Positions 18,403-27,600 of a stretch of 36,241 nucleotides of DNA are shown one piece after another; positions within the stretch are counted from its first letter, which is position 1, and every line of letters starts with the position of its first letter. The translations under genes were made by a program, and so were the position numbers. The DNA comes from Burkholderiales bacterium (GTDB lineage: Bacteria > Pseudomonadota > Gammaproteobacteria > Burkholderiales > Burkholderiaceae), in assembly GCA_018971155.1 (NCBI GenBank), contig JAGXBI010000002.1:1-36241 (forward strand), given 5' to 3'. The notes under the pieces are model-generated. The model worked only from the letters and a program-made list of their open reading frames with translations, was not told the origin of the DNA and searched no databases.

Positions 18403-18408
18403 ATTATA
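18403..18408 (-). promoter_or_regulatory. purC: -10 element of the purC-purE-purK-tsaC promoter
   Basis: Read on the minus strand, the bases are a perfect TATAAT, 33 bases before the GTG of purC and downstream of the fba terminator. I could not find a convincing -35 at 17 bases (the hexamer there is CGTCAT), so activity is inferred from the -10 alone and from its place at the head of an operon. Confidence 0.5.
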
Positions 18409-18456
18409 CTCGTCAGCCGCAAAAATGACGGCCGCGCCGGGACGGCGGCGCCGACG

Positions 18457-18492
18457 AAAAATCCCTCGCGGGCTGTCTGCCCGGGAGGGATT
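18457..18492 (-). terminator. Rho-independent terminator after fba
   Basis: AATCCCTC (18460-18467) pairs with GAGGGATT (18485-18492), with an inner CGGGC/GCCCG stem. A run of A at 18457-18461 gives a U tract on the minus strand. It sits 50 bases past the fba stop codon and separates the glycolytic genes from the purine genes. Confidence 0.82.
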
Positions 18493-18541
18493 CCCGTGCA
18501 TGGCCGGGCACGGTGCCCGGCCGCGATTTGCCGTTATCGGC

Positions 18542-19606
18542 TTACTGGACGATCTGCGCGAGTTCGCCCTTGGTGTAGCGCTCGGCCATTTTTTCGAGCG
18601 CCACCGGTTTGATCCGGGCGCCCTGCCCTTCGCAGCCGAAGGCCAGATAGCGCGCCTTGCAGATTTGCTTGGCGGCTTCGCGGGCCGGCTTCAGATAGTC
18701 GCGCGGATCGAACTTGCCCGGATTCTCGAACATGAAGCGGCGCACCGCACCGGTCATCGCCAGGCGGATGTCGGTGTCGATGTTGACCTTGCGCACGCCA
18801 TGCTTGATGCCTTCCTGGATTTCCTCGACCGGCACCCCGTAGGTTTCCTTCATGTCGCCGCCGAACTGACGAATCTCGGCCAGCAGCTCCTGCGGCACCG
18901 ACGACGAGCCGTGCATCACCAGATGGGTATTCGGGATGCGGCGATGGATTTCCTTGATACGCTCGATGGCGAGAATATCGCCCGTCGGCTTGCGGCTGAA
19001 CTTGTAGGCGCCGTGCGAGGTACCGATGGCGATGGCCAGCGCGTCGCATTGTGTCTGCTTGACGAAGTCGGCGGCCTGGTCGGGGTCGGTCAGCAACTGC
19101 TCGCGGGTCATCGTGCCCTCGGCGCCGTGCCCGTCTTCCTTGTCGCCCTTCATGGTTTCGAGCGAGCCCAGCACGCCCAGCTCGGCCTCGACCGTCACGC
19201 CGATCGCGTGCGAGAACGCCACCACCTGGCGCGACACCTCGACGTTGTATTCATACGTGGCAACCGATTTGCCGTCGGCCTGCAGCGAGCCGTCCATCAT
19301 CACGCTGGTAAAGCCGCTGCGGATCGCCGCCATGCATACCGCCGGCGACTGGCCATGATCCTGGTGCATCACGACAGGCACGTGCGGATAGGCTTCGACC
19401 GCCGCGTCGATCAAATGACGCAAAAACGCCTCGCCGGCATATTTTCGGGCTCCGGCCGAGGCCTGCATGATGACCGGCGCGCCGACTTCATCGGCTGCGG
19501 CCATGATGGCCTGTACCTGCTCGAGGTTATTGACGTTGAAGGCCGGCAAGCCGTAGCTGTGCTCGGCGGCGTGGTCAAGCAGTTGCCGCATGGATACGAG
19601 AGGCAT
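18542..19606 (-). CDS. fba: Class II fructose-1,6-bisphosphate aldolase
   Basis: 354 residues from the ATG at 19606, with AAGGAG seven bases upstream. Zinc-site and active-site motifs: [40 protein letters not shown] and NIDTDIRLA. The sequence is of the long class IIB (CbbA/Calvin-subtype) group. It cleaves fructose-1,6-bisphosphate to glyceraldehyde-3-phosphate and dihydroxyacetone phosphate, and runs in reverse in gluconeogenesis. Last gene of pgk-pyk-fba, with its own terminator. Confidence 0.97.
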   Translation of the reverse strand: MPLVSMRQLLDHAAEHSYGLPAFNVNNLEQVQAIMAAADEVGAPVIMQASAGARKYAGEAFLRHLIDAAVEAYPHVPVVMHQDHGQSPAVCMAAIRSGFTSVMMDGSLQADGKSVATYEYNVEVSRQVVAFSHAIGVTVEAELGVLGSLETMKGDKEDGHGAEGTMTREQLLTDPDQAADFVKQTQCDALAIAIGTSHGAYKFSRKPTGDILAIERIKEIHRRIPNTHLVMHGSSSVPQELLAEIRQFGGDMKETYGVPVEEIQEGIKHGVRKVNIDTDIRLAMTGAVRRFMFENPGKFDPRDYLKPAREAAKQICKARYLAFGCEGQGARIKPVALEKMAERYTKGELAQIVQ

Positions 19607-19668
19607 GGTTATCTCCTTGATACAAATAAATTCAGTGCGAATCGGCCAATGGCGCCCGTGCGCGCGTG

Positions 19669-21117
19669 TCAGACTCGCCCGACCTGGACGATTTTCAGGG
19701 TATTGCTGCCGCCCGGCTGCCCCATCGGCTCACCCACGGTGAGCACGATGGTATCGCCGCGCCGCACGATGCCGTGCTCGAGCAGCAATTGCTCGGCCTG
19801 CTTGAGTGCGACGTCGCGATCGAGGCTGGCGTCGGCATGCAGCGGCCGGACGTTGCGGTACAGCGCCATCTTGCGTTCGCTGGCGACCTGGGGCGTGAGC
19901 GCGAAGACCGGTACGTGGATCTTGTGACGGCTCATCCACAGCGCGGTAGCACCGGACTCCGTGAGCGCCACGATCGCCTTGGCACGCAGATGATGGGCGG
20001 TGAACAAGGCCCCTGCCGCGATCGATTGGTCGATGCGGGTAAAGGTCTGGTCCATGAAATCATGGTCGAGTTCCACATGCTCCGATTTTTCGGCTTCCAG
20101 GCAGACCGCGGCCATGGTCTCGACGGTTTCGATCGGATACTTGCCCGCGGCGGTTTCGGCGGAAGTCATGACCGCATCGGTACCGTCGAGCACCGCGTTG
20201 GCGACGTCGGACACCTCGGCACGCGTGGGCACCGGATTATGGATCATCGACTCCATCATCTGGGTCGCCGTGATGACCACCTTGTTGGCCTCCCGCGCCA
20301 TGCGGATCATGCGCTTTTGCAGCGCCGGCACCGCGGCGTTGCCGACTTCGATGGCCAGATCGCCGCGCGCGACCATGATGCCGTCGGACGCGCCGAGAAT
20401 TTCCGCCAGCGCCGGAATCGCCTCGGCGCGCTCGATCTTGGCGATCATGTGCGGCCGGATGCCATGCGGCGCGCCAGCGATATTGGCCAATTGCCGCGCC
20501 ATCTCCATGTCGGTGGCGCTTTTCGGAAACGACACCGCGACGAAATCGGCCTGCAGGGCCATCGCCGTCTTGATGTCTTCCATATCCTTGGCCGTCAGCG
20601 CCGGCGCGGTCAGCCCGCCGCCCTGGCGATTGATGCCCTTGTTGTTCGAGAGCTCGCCGCCCACCTTGACGGTGGTGAAGATCTGACTGCCCATGACGCG
20701 GTCGACCACCAGTTCGATCAGGCCGTCGTTGAGCAGCAGCTTGTCGCCCGGTCTGACATCGCGCGGCAAATCGACGTAGTCGAGCCCGACCCGTTCCTGA
20801 TTGCCGAGCTCGCAGGTTGCGTCGAGAATGAAGCCGGCGCCGGCCGCGAGCACGACCTTGCCTTGCTCGAACTTGCCGACACGGATCTTCGGCCCTTGCA
20901 GGTCGGCCATGATCGCCACTTCGCGCCCGGCCCGCCGAGCCGCTTCGCGCACCGCCGCGGCCCGATCGATGTGGTCCTGCGCCGTGCCGTGCGAGAAGTT
21001 CAGCCGCACCACGTCGACCCCGGCGGCGATCATGCGCTCGAGCACCTCCGGCGCACTGGAGGCCGGGCCGATGGTGGCAACGATCTTGGTGGCACGCTTC
21101 AATACGTCAACATCCAT
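19669..21117 (-). CDS. pyk: Pyruvate kinase
   Basis: 482 residues from ATG 21117 ([20 protein letters not shown]); the open frame upstream to 21177 overlaps pgk. Motifs: [10 protein letters not shown] at the start, [16 protein letters not shown], the [11 protein letters not shown] active-site lysine segment, and [12 protein letters not shown]-terminal allosteric domain ends [16 protein letters not shown]. It makes pyruvate and ATP from phosphoenolpyruvate. Lies 56 bases after pgk and 62 before fba, one transcript. Length is normal for the bacterial type II (PykA) form. Confidence 0.97.
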   Translation of the reverse strand: MDVDVLKRATKIVATIGPASSAPEVLERMIAAGVDVVRLNFSHGTAQDHIDRAAAVREAARRAGREVAIMADLQGPKIRVGKFEQGKVVLAAGAGFILDATCELGNQERVGLDYVDLPRDVRPGDKLLLNDGLIELVVDRVMGSQIFTTVKVGGELSNNKGINRQGGGLTAPALTAKDMEDIKTAMALQADFVAVSFPKSATDMEMARQLANIAGAPHGIRPHMIAKIERAEAIPALAEILGASDGIMVARGDLAIEVGNAAVPALQKRMIRMAREANKVVITATQMMESMIHNPVPTRAEVSDVANAVLDGTDAVMTSAETAAGKYPIETVETMAAVCLEAEKSEHVELDHDFMDQTFTRIDQSIAAGALFTAHHLRAKAIVALTESGATALWMSRHKIHVPVFALTPQVASERKMALYRNVRPLHADASLDRDVALKQAEQLLLEHGIVRRGDTIVLTVGEPMGQPGGSNTLKIVQVGRV

Positions 21118-21173
21118 CTTGTCGTCCTCATGGTGCACTGCGGGAAACCGGCGCGAAGCGCCGACACGAGCGC

Positions 21174-22367
21174 TCAAGCGCGTTTTTCCAGAATTTCGAC
21201 GGCGGGCAGTTTCCGGCCTTCGAGAAACTCCAGGAATGCGCCGCCGCCAGTTGAAATATAGTCAATTTGACTGGCGATCCCGTATTTGGCAATCGCCGCC
21301 AGCGTATCGCCACCGCCGGCGATCGAGAAGGCCGACGACGCGGCGATCGCGCGCGCCAGCGTTTCGGTCCCGTGGCCGAACTGGTCGAATTCGAATACGC
21401 CGACCGGGCCGTTCCAGACGATCGTGCCGGCCTTGGCGAGCTGTTCGGCGAGTGCTTGCGCGGATTTCGGACCGATATCGAGAATCATGTCGTCGGGCGC
21501 GACGTCGCGGGCGTCCTTGACCGTAGCCGAGGCGTCGGCGCTGAATTCCTTCGCGCACACGACGTCCACCGGGATCGGCACCGACGCGCCGCGCCTGGCC
21601 ATGGTGTCGATGATCGACCTGGCTTGTTCGACCAGATCGGCCTCGGCCAGCGATTTGCCGATCGGCAGCCCCGCAGCGAGCATAAAGGTATTGGCGATGC
21701 CGCCGCCCACGATCAGTTGATCGACCTTGTCGGCCAGCGACTGCAGGATGGTCAGCTTGGTCGATACCTTGGAGCCGGCGACAATCGCCACCAGCGGCCG
21801 CGCGGGCTGCCCGAGCGCCTTGCCCAGCGCATCGAGTTCGGCCGCCAGCAGCGGGCCGGCGCAGGCCACCGGCGCGTATTGGGCGATGCCATAGGTCGTG
21901 GCCTCGGCACGATGCGCCGTGCCGAACGCATCGTTCACGTAGATGTCGCACAGCCTGGCCATCTTGCGGGCCAGCTCGTCGTTATTCTTTTTCTCGCCCT
22001 TGTTCAACCGGCAGTTTTCCAGCAGCACGACCTGTCCCGGCGCGACGTCGAAGCCGCCGTCGACCCACTGGCTGATCAGCTTGACCTCGCAACCCAGCAG
22101 CTCGGACAGCCGGGCCGCCACCGGCGCCAGCGAGTCTTCGGGCTTGAATTCGCCCTCGGTCGGGCGGCCCAGGTGCGAGCTGACCATCACCGCGGCGCCC
22201 GCCTTGCGGCACATCTCGATGGCCGGCACCGAGGCGCGAATCCGCGTGTCTTCGGTAATATTGCCATGATCGTCTTGCGGCACGTTCAGGTCGGCACGGA
22301 TAAAAACACGTTGGCCGGCAACTTTGCCCTGGGCAATCAAATCGGAAAGACGCAAAACAGTGGACAT
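21174..22367 (-). CDS. pgk: Phosphoglycerate kinase
   Basis: 397 residues. N-terminal [21 protein letters not shown], the C-terminal ATP site GGGIANTF, and [11 protein letters not shown] and GGGDTLAA near the end. It transfers phosphate from 1,3-bisphosphoglycerate to ADP. The conserved N-terminus fixes the ATG at 22367, but the bases before it on the coding strand are pyrimidine-rich (CTCCTTTCCTTGCC) and show no ribosome site. The purine-rich AAGGAAAGGAG is on the other strand. First of the pgk-pyk-fba group. Confidence 0.97.
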   Translation of the reverse strand: MSTVLRLSDLIAQGKVAGQRVFIRADLNVPQDDHGNITEDTRIRASVPAIEMCRKAGAAVMVSSHLGRPTEGEFKPEDSLAPVAARLSELLGCEVKLISQWVDGGFDVAPGQVVLLENCRLNKGEKKNNDELARKMARLCDIYVNDAFGTAHRAEATTYGIAQYAPVACAGPLLAAELDALGKALGQPARPLVAIVAGSKVSTKLTILQSLADKVDQLIVGGGIANTFMLAAGLPIGKSLAEADLVEQARSIIDTMARRGASVPIPVDVVCAKEFSADASATVKDARDVAPDDMILDIGPKSAQALAEQLAKAGTIVWNGPVGVFEFDQFGHGTETLARAIAASSAFSIAGGGDTLAAIAKYGIASQIDYISTGGGAFLEFLEGRKLPAVEILEKRA

Positions 22368-22400
22368 GGCAAGGAAAGGAGATGAGTCGAAAAAACGACC

Positions 22401-22406
22401 ATTTTA
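22401..22406 (-). promoter_or_regulatory. pgk: Possible pgk -10 element
   Basis: On the minus strand TAAAAT lies 34 bases before the pgk ATG, in the 97-base gap after azlD, followed by a small GTCG-N6-CGAC hairpin (22386-22399) in the leader. The -35 is poor. It would let pgk be transcribed apart from azlCD. Low-confidence inference. Confidence 0.3.
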
Positions 22407-22464
22407 CCTGAACCCCTACCCATAAAACGCGAATCGCGGCCACATATCGCCGCCCCGGAATCTG

Positions 22465-22788
22465 CTACAGATAAAGACGGGCGATGGTAAATACCATCAT
22501 GCCGAGCAGAATCATCTCGAGCATCTTGCGCCGCCATGCGTACCAGGCGATCGCAAAAACGCCACTGATCAGTTGCGGATTGCCGATCGAGAATAGGAAG
22601 CGATCTTGCCAGAGCAGCGTATCGGGCACCACAATGGCCGCGAGCGCGGCCGCCGGGGCGTAACGCAGCGCCCGCTGCACGCGCGCGGGCAGCACCACGC
22701 GTTCGCCGGCCAGCAAAAAGCCGGCGCGAAGCAGAATAGTCACCACCATCATGGCGACGATGGCCAGCCAGATCTGCCAGGTACTCAT
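22465..22788 (-). CDS. azlD: AzlD family branched-chain amino acid exporter small subunit
   Basis: 107 residues with about four hydrophobic segments (STWQIWLAIVAMMVVTILL, then LRYAPAAALAAIVVP, SGVFAIAWYAW, MILLGMMVFTIARLYL). The RYAPAAALAAIV stretch is typical of AzlD. ATG 22788 overlaps the stop of azlC (ATGA). With AzlC it forms an inner-membrane exporter of branched-chain amino acids or analogues (AzlC/YgaZ, AzlD/YgaH). Confidence 0.9.
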   Translation of the reverse strand: MSTWQIWLAIVAMMVVTILLRAGFLLAGERVVLPARVQRALRYAPAAALAAIVVPDTLLWQDRFLFSIGNPQLISGVFAIAWYAWRRKMLEMILLGMMVFTIARLYL

Positions 22789-23549
22789 GAGCGCTCCTCC
22801 AGCTTTTTGCCGGATGTGGCCATCGCATTGATCTGGCGCAGCCTGACGCGCTCGATCATCTCGTCGCAGGCCATGCCGGCGACGATCGCCGCGGCCACCG
22901 CGAGCAACAGACTGAGCCGGTACGGCAGGTTGAAGGCCACCAGCACCAGCACCGACGAGACCACCACGGCCAATGCGGTCGAGCGATTGACGATGGTGTG
23001 CACCAGCACCGGAATCAACGCCAGCGTACCGGCGAATTCGAGTCCCCAGGAATTCGGGATGGCGCTGGCCAGCAGAATGCCGAGAATCGACGAGACCTGC
23101 CAGGCGAGCCAGTTCGTCAGCGTCACGCCGTAATAGAAACTTTCCTTGCCGGGCACCGGACCGGGCTCGTAACCCTGGCGCATGAACATGACGAAGGCGA
23201 TGTCGCCGTTGAGAAAGCCGAGCAGGACGCGTCGCCATATCGGCAAATGGGCGAAGTGCGGCTGCAGGCCCGCGCTGAAGATCAGAAAGCGCAAGTTCAC
23301 CATCGCCGAGGTCAGCAGGATCATCCACAACGGCAGATTGGCGGCAAACAGCGGCAGCGTGGCCAACTGGGCCGAGCCGGCATACACCAGCAGCGACATG
23401 CCGATGGCCTGCCCCAAAGTCAGCGAGGATTTGCTCATGGCGATGCCGGTCACCAGCCCCCATGAGAAAACCGCCATCGCCGTGGGGGAAATCACTCGCA
23501 TGCCGGCCAGGAAGGCGCGGCGTTCAAATTCGGGCAGGCGGTTCAGCAT
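22785..23549 (-). CDS. azlC: AzlC family branched-chain amino acid exporter large subunit
   Basis: 254 residues with multiple membrane segments. Typical stretches: VYAGSAQLATLPLF, and MVNLRFLIFSAGLQP in the first half. Positively charged C-terminal tail. Paired with azlD by ATGA overlap. The ilvE gene for branched-chain aminotransferase is divergent next door, which fits a role in branched-chain amino acid balance. The start ATG is at 23549; no strong ribosome site was judged. Confidence 0.92.
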   Translation of the reverse strand: MLNRLPEFERRAFLAGMRVISPTAMAVFSWGLVTGIAMSKSSLTLGQAIGMSLLVYAGSAQLATLPLFAANLPLWMILLTSAMVNLRFLIFSAGLQPHFAHLPIWRRVLLGFLNGDIAFVMFMRQGYEPGPVPGKESFYYGVTLTNWLAWQVSSILGILLASAIPNSWGLEFAGTLALIPVLVHTIVNRSTALAVVVSSVLVLVAFNLPYRLSLLLAVAAAIVAGMACDEMIERVRLRQINAMATSGKKLEERS

Positions 23550-23835
23550 AGGGTGGCCGGTGGCACGCGGCCCGGGCGGGCACGCGCGGCCGATGGGACG
23601 GCTTGTCTCGTTTCATTGTGAGCGGAATGTCGGGCATTATAGCGAAGGTAAGCGACCGCTTAATAGCGTTCGCCGCTGCGCTGTCGCACGCCGGCAACGC
23701 CCGGCGCGCGGCGGGCCGAGCAGCGACAAGCAGCCCGCAAGGCGGGCGGCTGTTTTACAATAGCGGTCTACGGAATCGCGCGCGCGCCGCGCGCTCCAAC
23801 GATCAAGATACCGCCCCCTTTCACTGGAGATCACT
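23550..23835. promoter_or_regulatory. Divergent azlC/ilvE promoter region
   Basis: 286 bases without a gene. For azlC (minus) a perfect TATAAT is at 23641-23636 with TTAAGC 16 bases upstream (23663-23658). For ilvE (plus) a TACAAT lies at 23756-23761, preceded by a GC-rich hairpin (GCCCGC at 23733-23738, AAG, GCGGGC) and followed by a ribosome site GGAG at 23826-23829. I saw no leader peptide rich in Ile, Leu or Val. Confidence 0.5.
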
Positions 23836-24756
23836 ATGTCAATGGCCGACCGCGACGGCAAAATCTGGATGGACGGCAAGCTCATCGAGTGGCGCGATGC
23901 GAAGATTCACGTCCTGACCCACACTTTGCACTATGGCATGGGCGTCTTCGAAGGCGTGCGTGCCTACCAGACCACCGAGGGCACAGCGATCTTCCGCCTC
24001 AAGGAGCATACCCGGCGGTTGTTCAATTCCGCCAAGATCTTCCAGATGGTCGTGCCGTTCGATCAGGCCACCATCGCCAACGCGCAACTCGAGGTGGTGC
24101 GCGCCAACCAGCTGCAATCCTGCTACATCCGGCCGATCATCTGGGTCGGCTCCGAAAAGCTCGGCGTCTCGGCCAAGGGCAACACCATCCACGTGGCGAT
24201 CGCCGCCTGGCCGTGGGGCGCCTACCTGGGCGAAGAAGGCATGGCGCAAGGCATTCGCGTCAAGACTTCATCGTTCCAGCGCCATCACGTGAACGTATCG
24301 CTGGTGCGCGCCAAGGCCTGCGCCTGGTACGCAAACTCGATTCTGGCCAATCAGGAAGCGACCACTGACGGCTACGACGAAGCGCTCCTGCTCGACACCG
24401 ACGGCTACGTCTCGGAGGGCTCGGGCGAGAACGTGTTCATCGTGCGCGACGGCAAGATCTATACGCCGGACCTGGCCTCCTGCCTGGACGGCATCACGCG
24501 CGACGCGGTGATGACGCTGGCCCGCGACCACGGCATTCCGGTCATTGAAAAGCGCATCACGCGCGACGAAATGTACTGTGCCGACGAAGCTTTCTTCACC
24601 GGCACGGCCGCCGAGGTCACCCCCATTCGCGAACTGGACAACCGCACGATCGGCGAAGGCCGGCGCGGCCCGATCACGGAAAAGCTGCAAAGCGCCTTTT
24701 TCGACGTGGTCGGGGGCAAGAATCCCAAATACAAAGAGTGGCTCACTAAAATCTAA
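23836..24756 (+). CDS. ilvE: Branched-chain amino acid aminotransferase
   Basis: 306 residues, fold type IV PLP enzyme. Lys160 in RAKACAWYANSIL is the predicted PLP lysine; GYVSEGSGENVFIVRDG and DGITRDAV, TGTAAEVTPIRELD are family motifs. It transaminates the last step of valine, leucine and isoleucine synthesis. ATG 23836 has GGAG six bases upstream. Followed on the same strand by the zinc-ribbon gene and waaF, an order common in Burkholderiaceae. Confidence 0.96.
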   Translation: MSMADRDGKIWMDGKLIEWRDAKIHVLTHTLHYGMGVFEGVRAYQTTEGTAIFRLKEHTRRLFNSAKIFQMVVPFDQATIANAQLEVVRANQLQSCYIRPIIWVGSEKLGVSAKGNTIHVAIAAWPWGAYLGEEGMAQGIRVKTSSFQRHHVNVSLVRAKACAWYANSILANQEATTDGYDEALLLDTDGYVSEGSGENVFIVRDGKIYTPDLASCLDGITRDAVMTLARDHGIPVIEKRITRDEMYCADEAFFTGTAAEVTPIRELDNRTIGEGRRGPITEKLQSAFFDVVGGKNPKYKEWLTKI

Positions 24757-24769
24757 CCGATAACAAACT

Positions 24770-24809
24770 GCCGGCGAGATCTCCGATACGCCGGCCATTG
24801 CGTCTTTTT
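24770..24809 (+). terminator. Weak terminator-like hairpin after ilvE
   Basis: GCCGGCG (24770-24776) and CGCCGGC (24789-24795) form a 7-base stem with a 12-base loop; T5 comes only nine bases later (24805-24809). Too loose for a good terminator; possibly partial attenuation between ilvE and the zinc-ribbon gene. Confidence 0.3.
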
Positions 24810-24822
24810 CTCGAGGCCCCCA

Positions 24823-25020
24823 ATGAGTGCAGTAAAAGAAATGCCGCTGATCGAAGTCGGCGCCGAAGATTTGCCCGTGCATTGCCCGAATCCCCGCATG
24901 GAACTGTGGAACGAGCATCCGCGCGTGTTCATCGACGTGATGCATGGCGAAGCTGCCTGCCCCTATTGCGGCACGCGTTACCGCCTGAAAGAAGGCGCCG
25001 TCGTGAAAGGCCATCATTGA
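24823..25020 (+). CDS. Small zinc-ribbon (zf-CHCC) protein
   Basis: 65 residues. Cys21, then His32 or His41, and Cys46-Pro-Tyr-Cys49 form the CHCC zinc-ribbon pattern, with HPRVFIDV between them, like the C-terminal domain of the NDUFS6 complex I subunit. In proteobacteria these tiny proteins are widespread; the function is not established. Lies between ilvE and waaF on the same strand. The short length is normal for this family. Confidence 0.87.
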   Translation: MSAVKEMPLIEVGAEDLPVHCPNPRMELWNEHPRVFIDVMHGEAACPYCGTRYRLKEGAVVKGHH

Positions 25021-25062
25021 AAGCTTATCGCCTCTCCTGCCAGACACGTGCCGCGAGGCACA

Positions 25063-26088
25063 ATGCATAAAGCTCTGGTAATCGCCCCCAATTGGATCGG
25101 CGATGCACTGATGGGCCAACCGCTGTTCGTGCTGCTCAAACGGCTTCACCCCCGCTTGCAGATCGACGCCATTGCGCCGGGTTGGGTGGCGCCCATCCTC
25201 GAGCGCATGCCGGAGGTCGACCGCGTGGTGGCGACCGATCTGGCGCATGGCAAACTGCAGCCGCTGGCACGCTGGCAGCTCGCCGGCGCCCTGGCCGACG
25301 AGCAGTACGATGCAGCCTATGTACTGCCGAATTCGTTCAAGTCGGCGCTGATTCCCTGGCTCGCGCGTATTCCGCTGCGTATCGGCTACACGGGCGAGCA
25401 GCGCTATGGACTGCTCAATGTGCGGCACGCCAATCCGCCCAGGACCGAACGCCCGCCAATGGTGCGTCATTACGCCGCGCTGGCGTTCGCGCCGGGTGCC
25501 AGCCTGCCGGCAGACTTGCCGACCCCGCGCATCGAGTCCGACCTGAACGAGTCGGCGCGCGTCTACCAGCGCTTCGGCCTGGACTTGCGCGTGCCGCTGG
25601 TCGTGTTTTGTCCGGGCGCCGAATATGGCCCGGCCAAGCGCTGGCCAAGCGGGCATTTCGCTGCGCTGGCGCAACTGGTCAGGCGCTCGTTTCCCTACAC
25701 GCAGATCATCGCGCTGGGCTCCTCCAAGGACGGGCCGCTGGCGCAGGAAATCGCCGCCGCGGCGCCGTTCGTGCAAAATTTGTGCGGCCAGACCTCTTTG
25801 TCGGAAGCCTGTGCGATACTCGGACGGGCGAACGCCGTGGTCAGTAACGACTCCGGGCTGATGCATGTGACGGCCGCCTTGCGGCGACCGCAAATCGCGC
25901 TGTTCGGTTCGTCCGACCCGCGCCACACGCCGCCGTTGTCGAGCGCCGCGCACGTGCTTTGGCTCCACCTCGATTGCAGCCCGTGTTTTGCGCGCGAATG
26001 CCCGCTCGGACACCTGCGCTGCCTGAACGAGCTCACGCCGGAGCATGCGTTCGCCAACCTACGCAATTTGCTCCTGACGCAACGGTAA
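25063..26088 (+). CDS. waaF: ADP-heptose:LPS heptosyltransferase II
   Basis: 341 residues from ATG 25063 (GAGG upstream). GT9 family: N-terminal VIAPNWIGDALMGQPLF, central CPGAEYGPAKRWP and SNDSGLMHVTAAL near the C-terminus. It adds the second heptose to the inner core of lipopolysaccharide at the cytoplasmic face of the inner membrane. Only 5 bases separate its stop from the next gene. Homologues adjoin ilvE in Burkholderiaceae. Confidence 0.95.
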   Translation: MHKALVIAPNWIGDALMGQPLFVLLKRLHPRLQIDAIAPGWVAPILERMPEVDRVVATDLAHGKLQPLARWQLAGALADEQYDAAYVLPNSFKSALIPWLARIPLRIGYTGEQRYGLLNVRHANPPRTERPPMVRHYAALAFAPGASLPADLPTPRIESDLNESARVYQRFGLDLRVPLVVFCPGAEYGPAKRWPSGHFAALAQLVRRSFPYTQIIALGSSKDGPLAQEIAAAAPFVQNLCGQTSLSEACAILGRANAVVSNDSGLMHVTAALRRPQIALFGSSDPRHTPPLSSAAHVLWLHLDCSPCFARECPLGHLRCLNELTPEHAFANLRNLLLTQR

Positions 26089-26093
26089 CCGCC

Positions 26094-26558
26094 ATGCCAC
26101 GCTTCGTTCGCCTCTTCGACGCCGCCGCCGACACCATCACCGCCTTCTATGACGCGCTGCGCCGCGGGCAGACCGACCAGGCGATGCTGCTTTGGGCCAA
26201 CGAGGATTTCGTCAGCTACGTCCTCCCCGACGGCATGCGCCTGGCGGGCCTGGAACAGATCCGCCAGGGATTGGCCGAGCAACTCGCGCAAAGCGTCATC
26301 CTGATCGAGCCGGTGGAGACCGCCGAGTACGATACCGTCGGCACCGTGATTCACACTGCCACCGAGGCGCTGCGAAGCGGTGCCGGCACGAGCGGTAGCA
26401 CGCCGGCGGCACCCGCGCGCCTGATCCACACCACGTATGTACTGGTGCACGACGGCGGCGACTGGCGTTTCGCCCACATCCATTCCAGCCCGCTGCCGCA
26501 ACCGGCCATCGAGCAGTTCGGCTCGCTGATGCGCTCGCGCCCCGACGGGTTGCATTGA
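26094..26558 (+). CDS. NTF2-like / SnoaL-like domain protein (unknown function)
   Basis: 154 residues from ATG 26094. Begins with TITAFYDALRRGQTDQAMLLWANEDFVSYVLPDG, the helix pattern of SnoaL/DUF4440-like folds. It ends TYVLVHDGGDWRFAHIHSSPLP, the beta-sheet half that closes the NTF2 cone. A Gly/Ser/Thr/Ala-rich insert (about residues 97-110) breaks the middle. Family members vary from enzymes to binding proteins, so no reaction is assigned. One base separates it from the next gene, so it belongs to the waaF transcript. Confidence 0.85.
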   Translation: MPRFVRLFDAAADTITAFYDALRRGQTDQAMLLWANEDFVSYVLPDGMRLAGLEQIRQGLAEQLAQSVILIEPVETAEYDTVGTVIHTATEALRSGAGTSGSTPAAPARLIHTTYVLVHDGGDWRFAHIHSSPLPQPAIEQFGSLMRSRPDGLH

Positions 26559-26559
26559 G

Positions 26560-27600
26560 ATGTCCGGCGTGTCGCCGAAGCATCTCGCCGCGCGAACCGA
26601 TTATCGCGCCCCGGGCTGGTTGCCCGACGCCCACAGCCAGACGATCTACCCCGCCCTGTTCGGCCGTGCGCCGGCGATTGCCTACCGGCGCGAAGAATGG
26701 AGCACGCCGGACGGTGATTTTATCGACGTCGACTGGCTCGCGACACCGCCGACAACGACCCCGGAAGCGCCGCTGATAGTTCTGTTTCATGGGCTCGAGG
26801 GCGGGTCCGGCAGCCATTACGCGCGCGCGCTCATGGCGGCCGTGAGCGCGCGCGGCTGGTGCGGCGTGGTGCCGCATTTTCGCGGCTGCGGCGGGCGCCT
26901 GAATCAGGCGCCGCGCTTTTACCATTCGGGCGACAGCGCCGAGGCCGACTGGATCCTGCGTCGCTTACGTGCCCAGCACAGCGGCCCGATCTTCGCCGCC
27001 GGCGTCTCGCTCGGCGGCAATGTGTTGCTGTGCTGGCTTGGGCGCCAGGCCAGCGACGCAAACTCGATCGTCGATGCGGCCTGTGCGATTTCCGCGCCAC
27101 TGGATCTGAATGCTGGCGGAGAGGCGCTCGGGCGAGGCTTCAATCGCATCTACACGCGCAATTTCCTGGCCACGCTCAAGAAAAAATCGCTCGCCAAGCT
27201 GCTTCAGTATCCTGGCCTGTTCGATCGCGAGGCCATGCTGGCCGCGCGCGACCTGGCCGCCTTCGACAACGTCGTCACCGCGCCACTGCACGGCTTTCGC
27301 GATACCCTGGACTATTGGACTCGGGCTTCGAGCAAGCCGCTGCTGCCCGCCATTACCTTACCGACGCTGGTGCTCAACGCCCGCAACGATCCTTTCCTGC
27401 CTGGCGCGCACCTACCCGGTCCGGCCGAGGTCGGCGCGTACGTCGAACTGCTGCAACCGGCCCATGGCGGGCATGTCGGATTCATGACACCTCCCTTTCC
27501 TGGCAGCCTGTCGTGGCTGCCCGACACCGTGCTCGGCTACTTCGGAAAATTCATTCGCCATGGACGAGATCGTCAAGCAAGCGCTGGCCAAATGGCCTAA
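26560..27600 (+). CDS. YheT-like alpha/beta hydrolase
   Basis: 346 residues. Motifs: LFHGLEGGSGSHYARAL, HFRGCGG, nucleophile Ser150 in GVSLGGN, acid Asp277 in NARNDPF and His305 in HGGHVGF. This is the conserved hydrolase family of E. coli YheT, physiological substrate unknown. It runs into the next gene with a 41-base overlap. I would not name a substrate. Confidence 0.9.
   Translation: MSGVSPKHLAARTDYRAPGWLPDAHSQTIYPALFGRAPAIAYRREEWSTPDGDFIDVDWLATPPTTTPEAPLIVLFHGLEGGSGSHYARALMAAVSARGWCGVVPHFRGCGGRLNQAPRFYHSGDSAEADWILRRLRAQHSGPIFAAGVSLGGNVLLCWLGRQASDANSIVDAACAISAPLDLNAGGEALGRGFNRIYTRNFLATLKKKSLAKLLQYPGLFDREAMLAARDLAAFDNVVTAPLHGFRDTLDYWTRASSKPLLPAITLPTLVLNARNDPFLPGAHLPGPAEVGAYVELLQPAHGGHVGFMTPPFPGSLSWLPDTVLGYFGKFIRHGRDRQASAGQMA

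Noticed and set aside
17873-19927. Long plus-strand frames antisense to purC, fba and pyk (also 19666-21261 and 28810-30927 opposite groEL)
   Set aside because: Same shadow pattern: composition rich in Arg, His and Gln, and no start signals. The real genes on the other strand have complete motifs.
22382-22411. Tiny plus-strand ORF of nine codons starting ATG 22382 with a strong ribosome-like site
   Set aside because: It lies antisense to the pgk leader and is too short to support; the purine run is just the complement of the leader.
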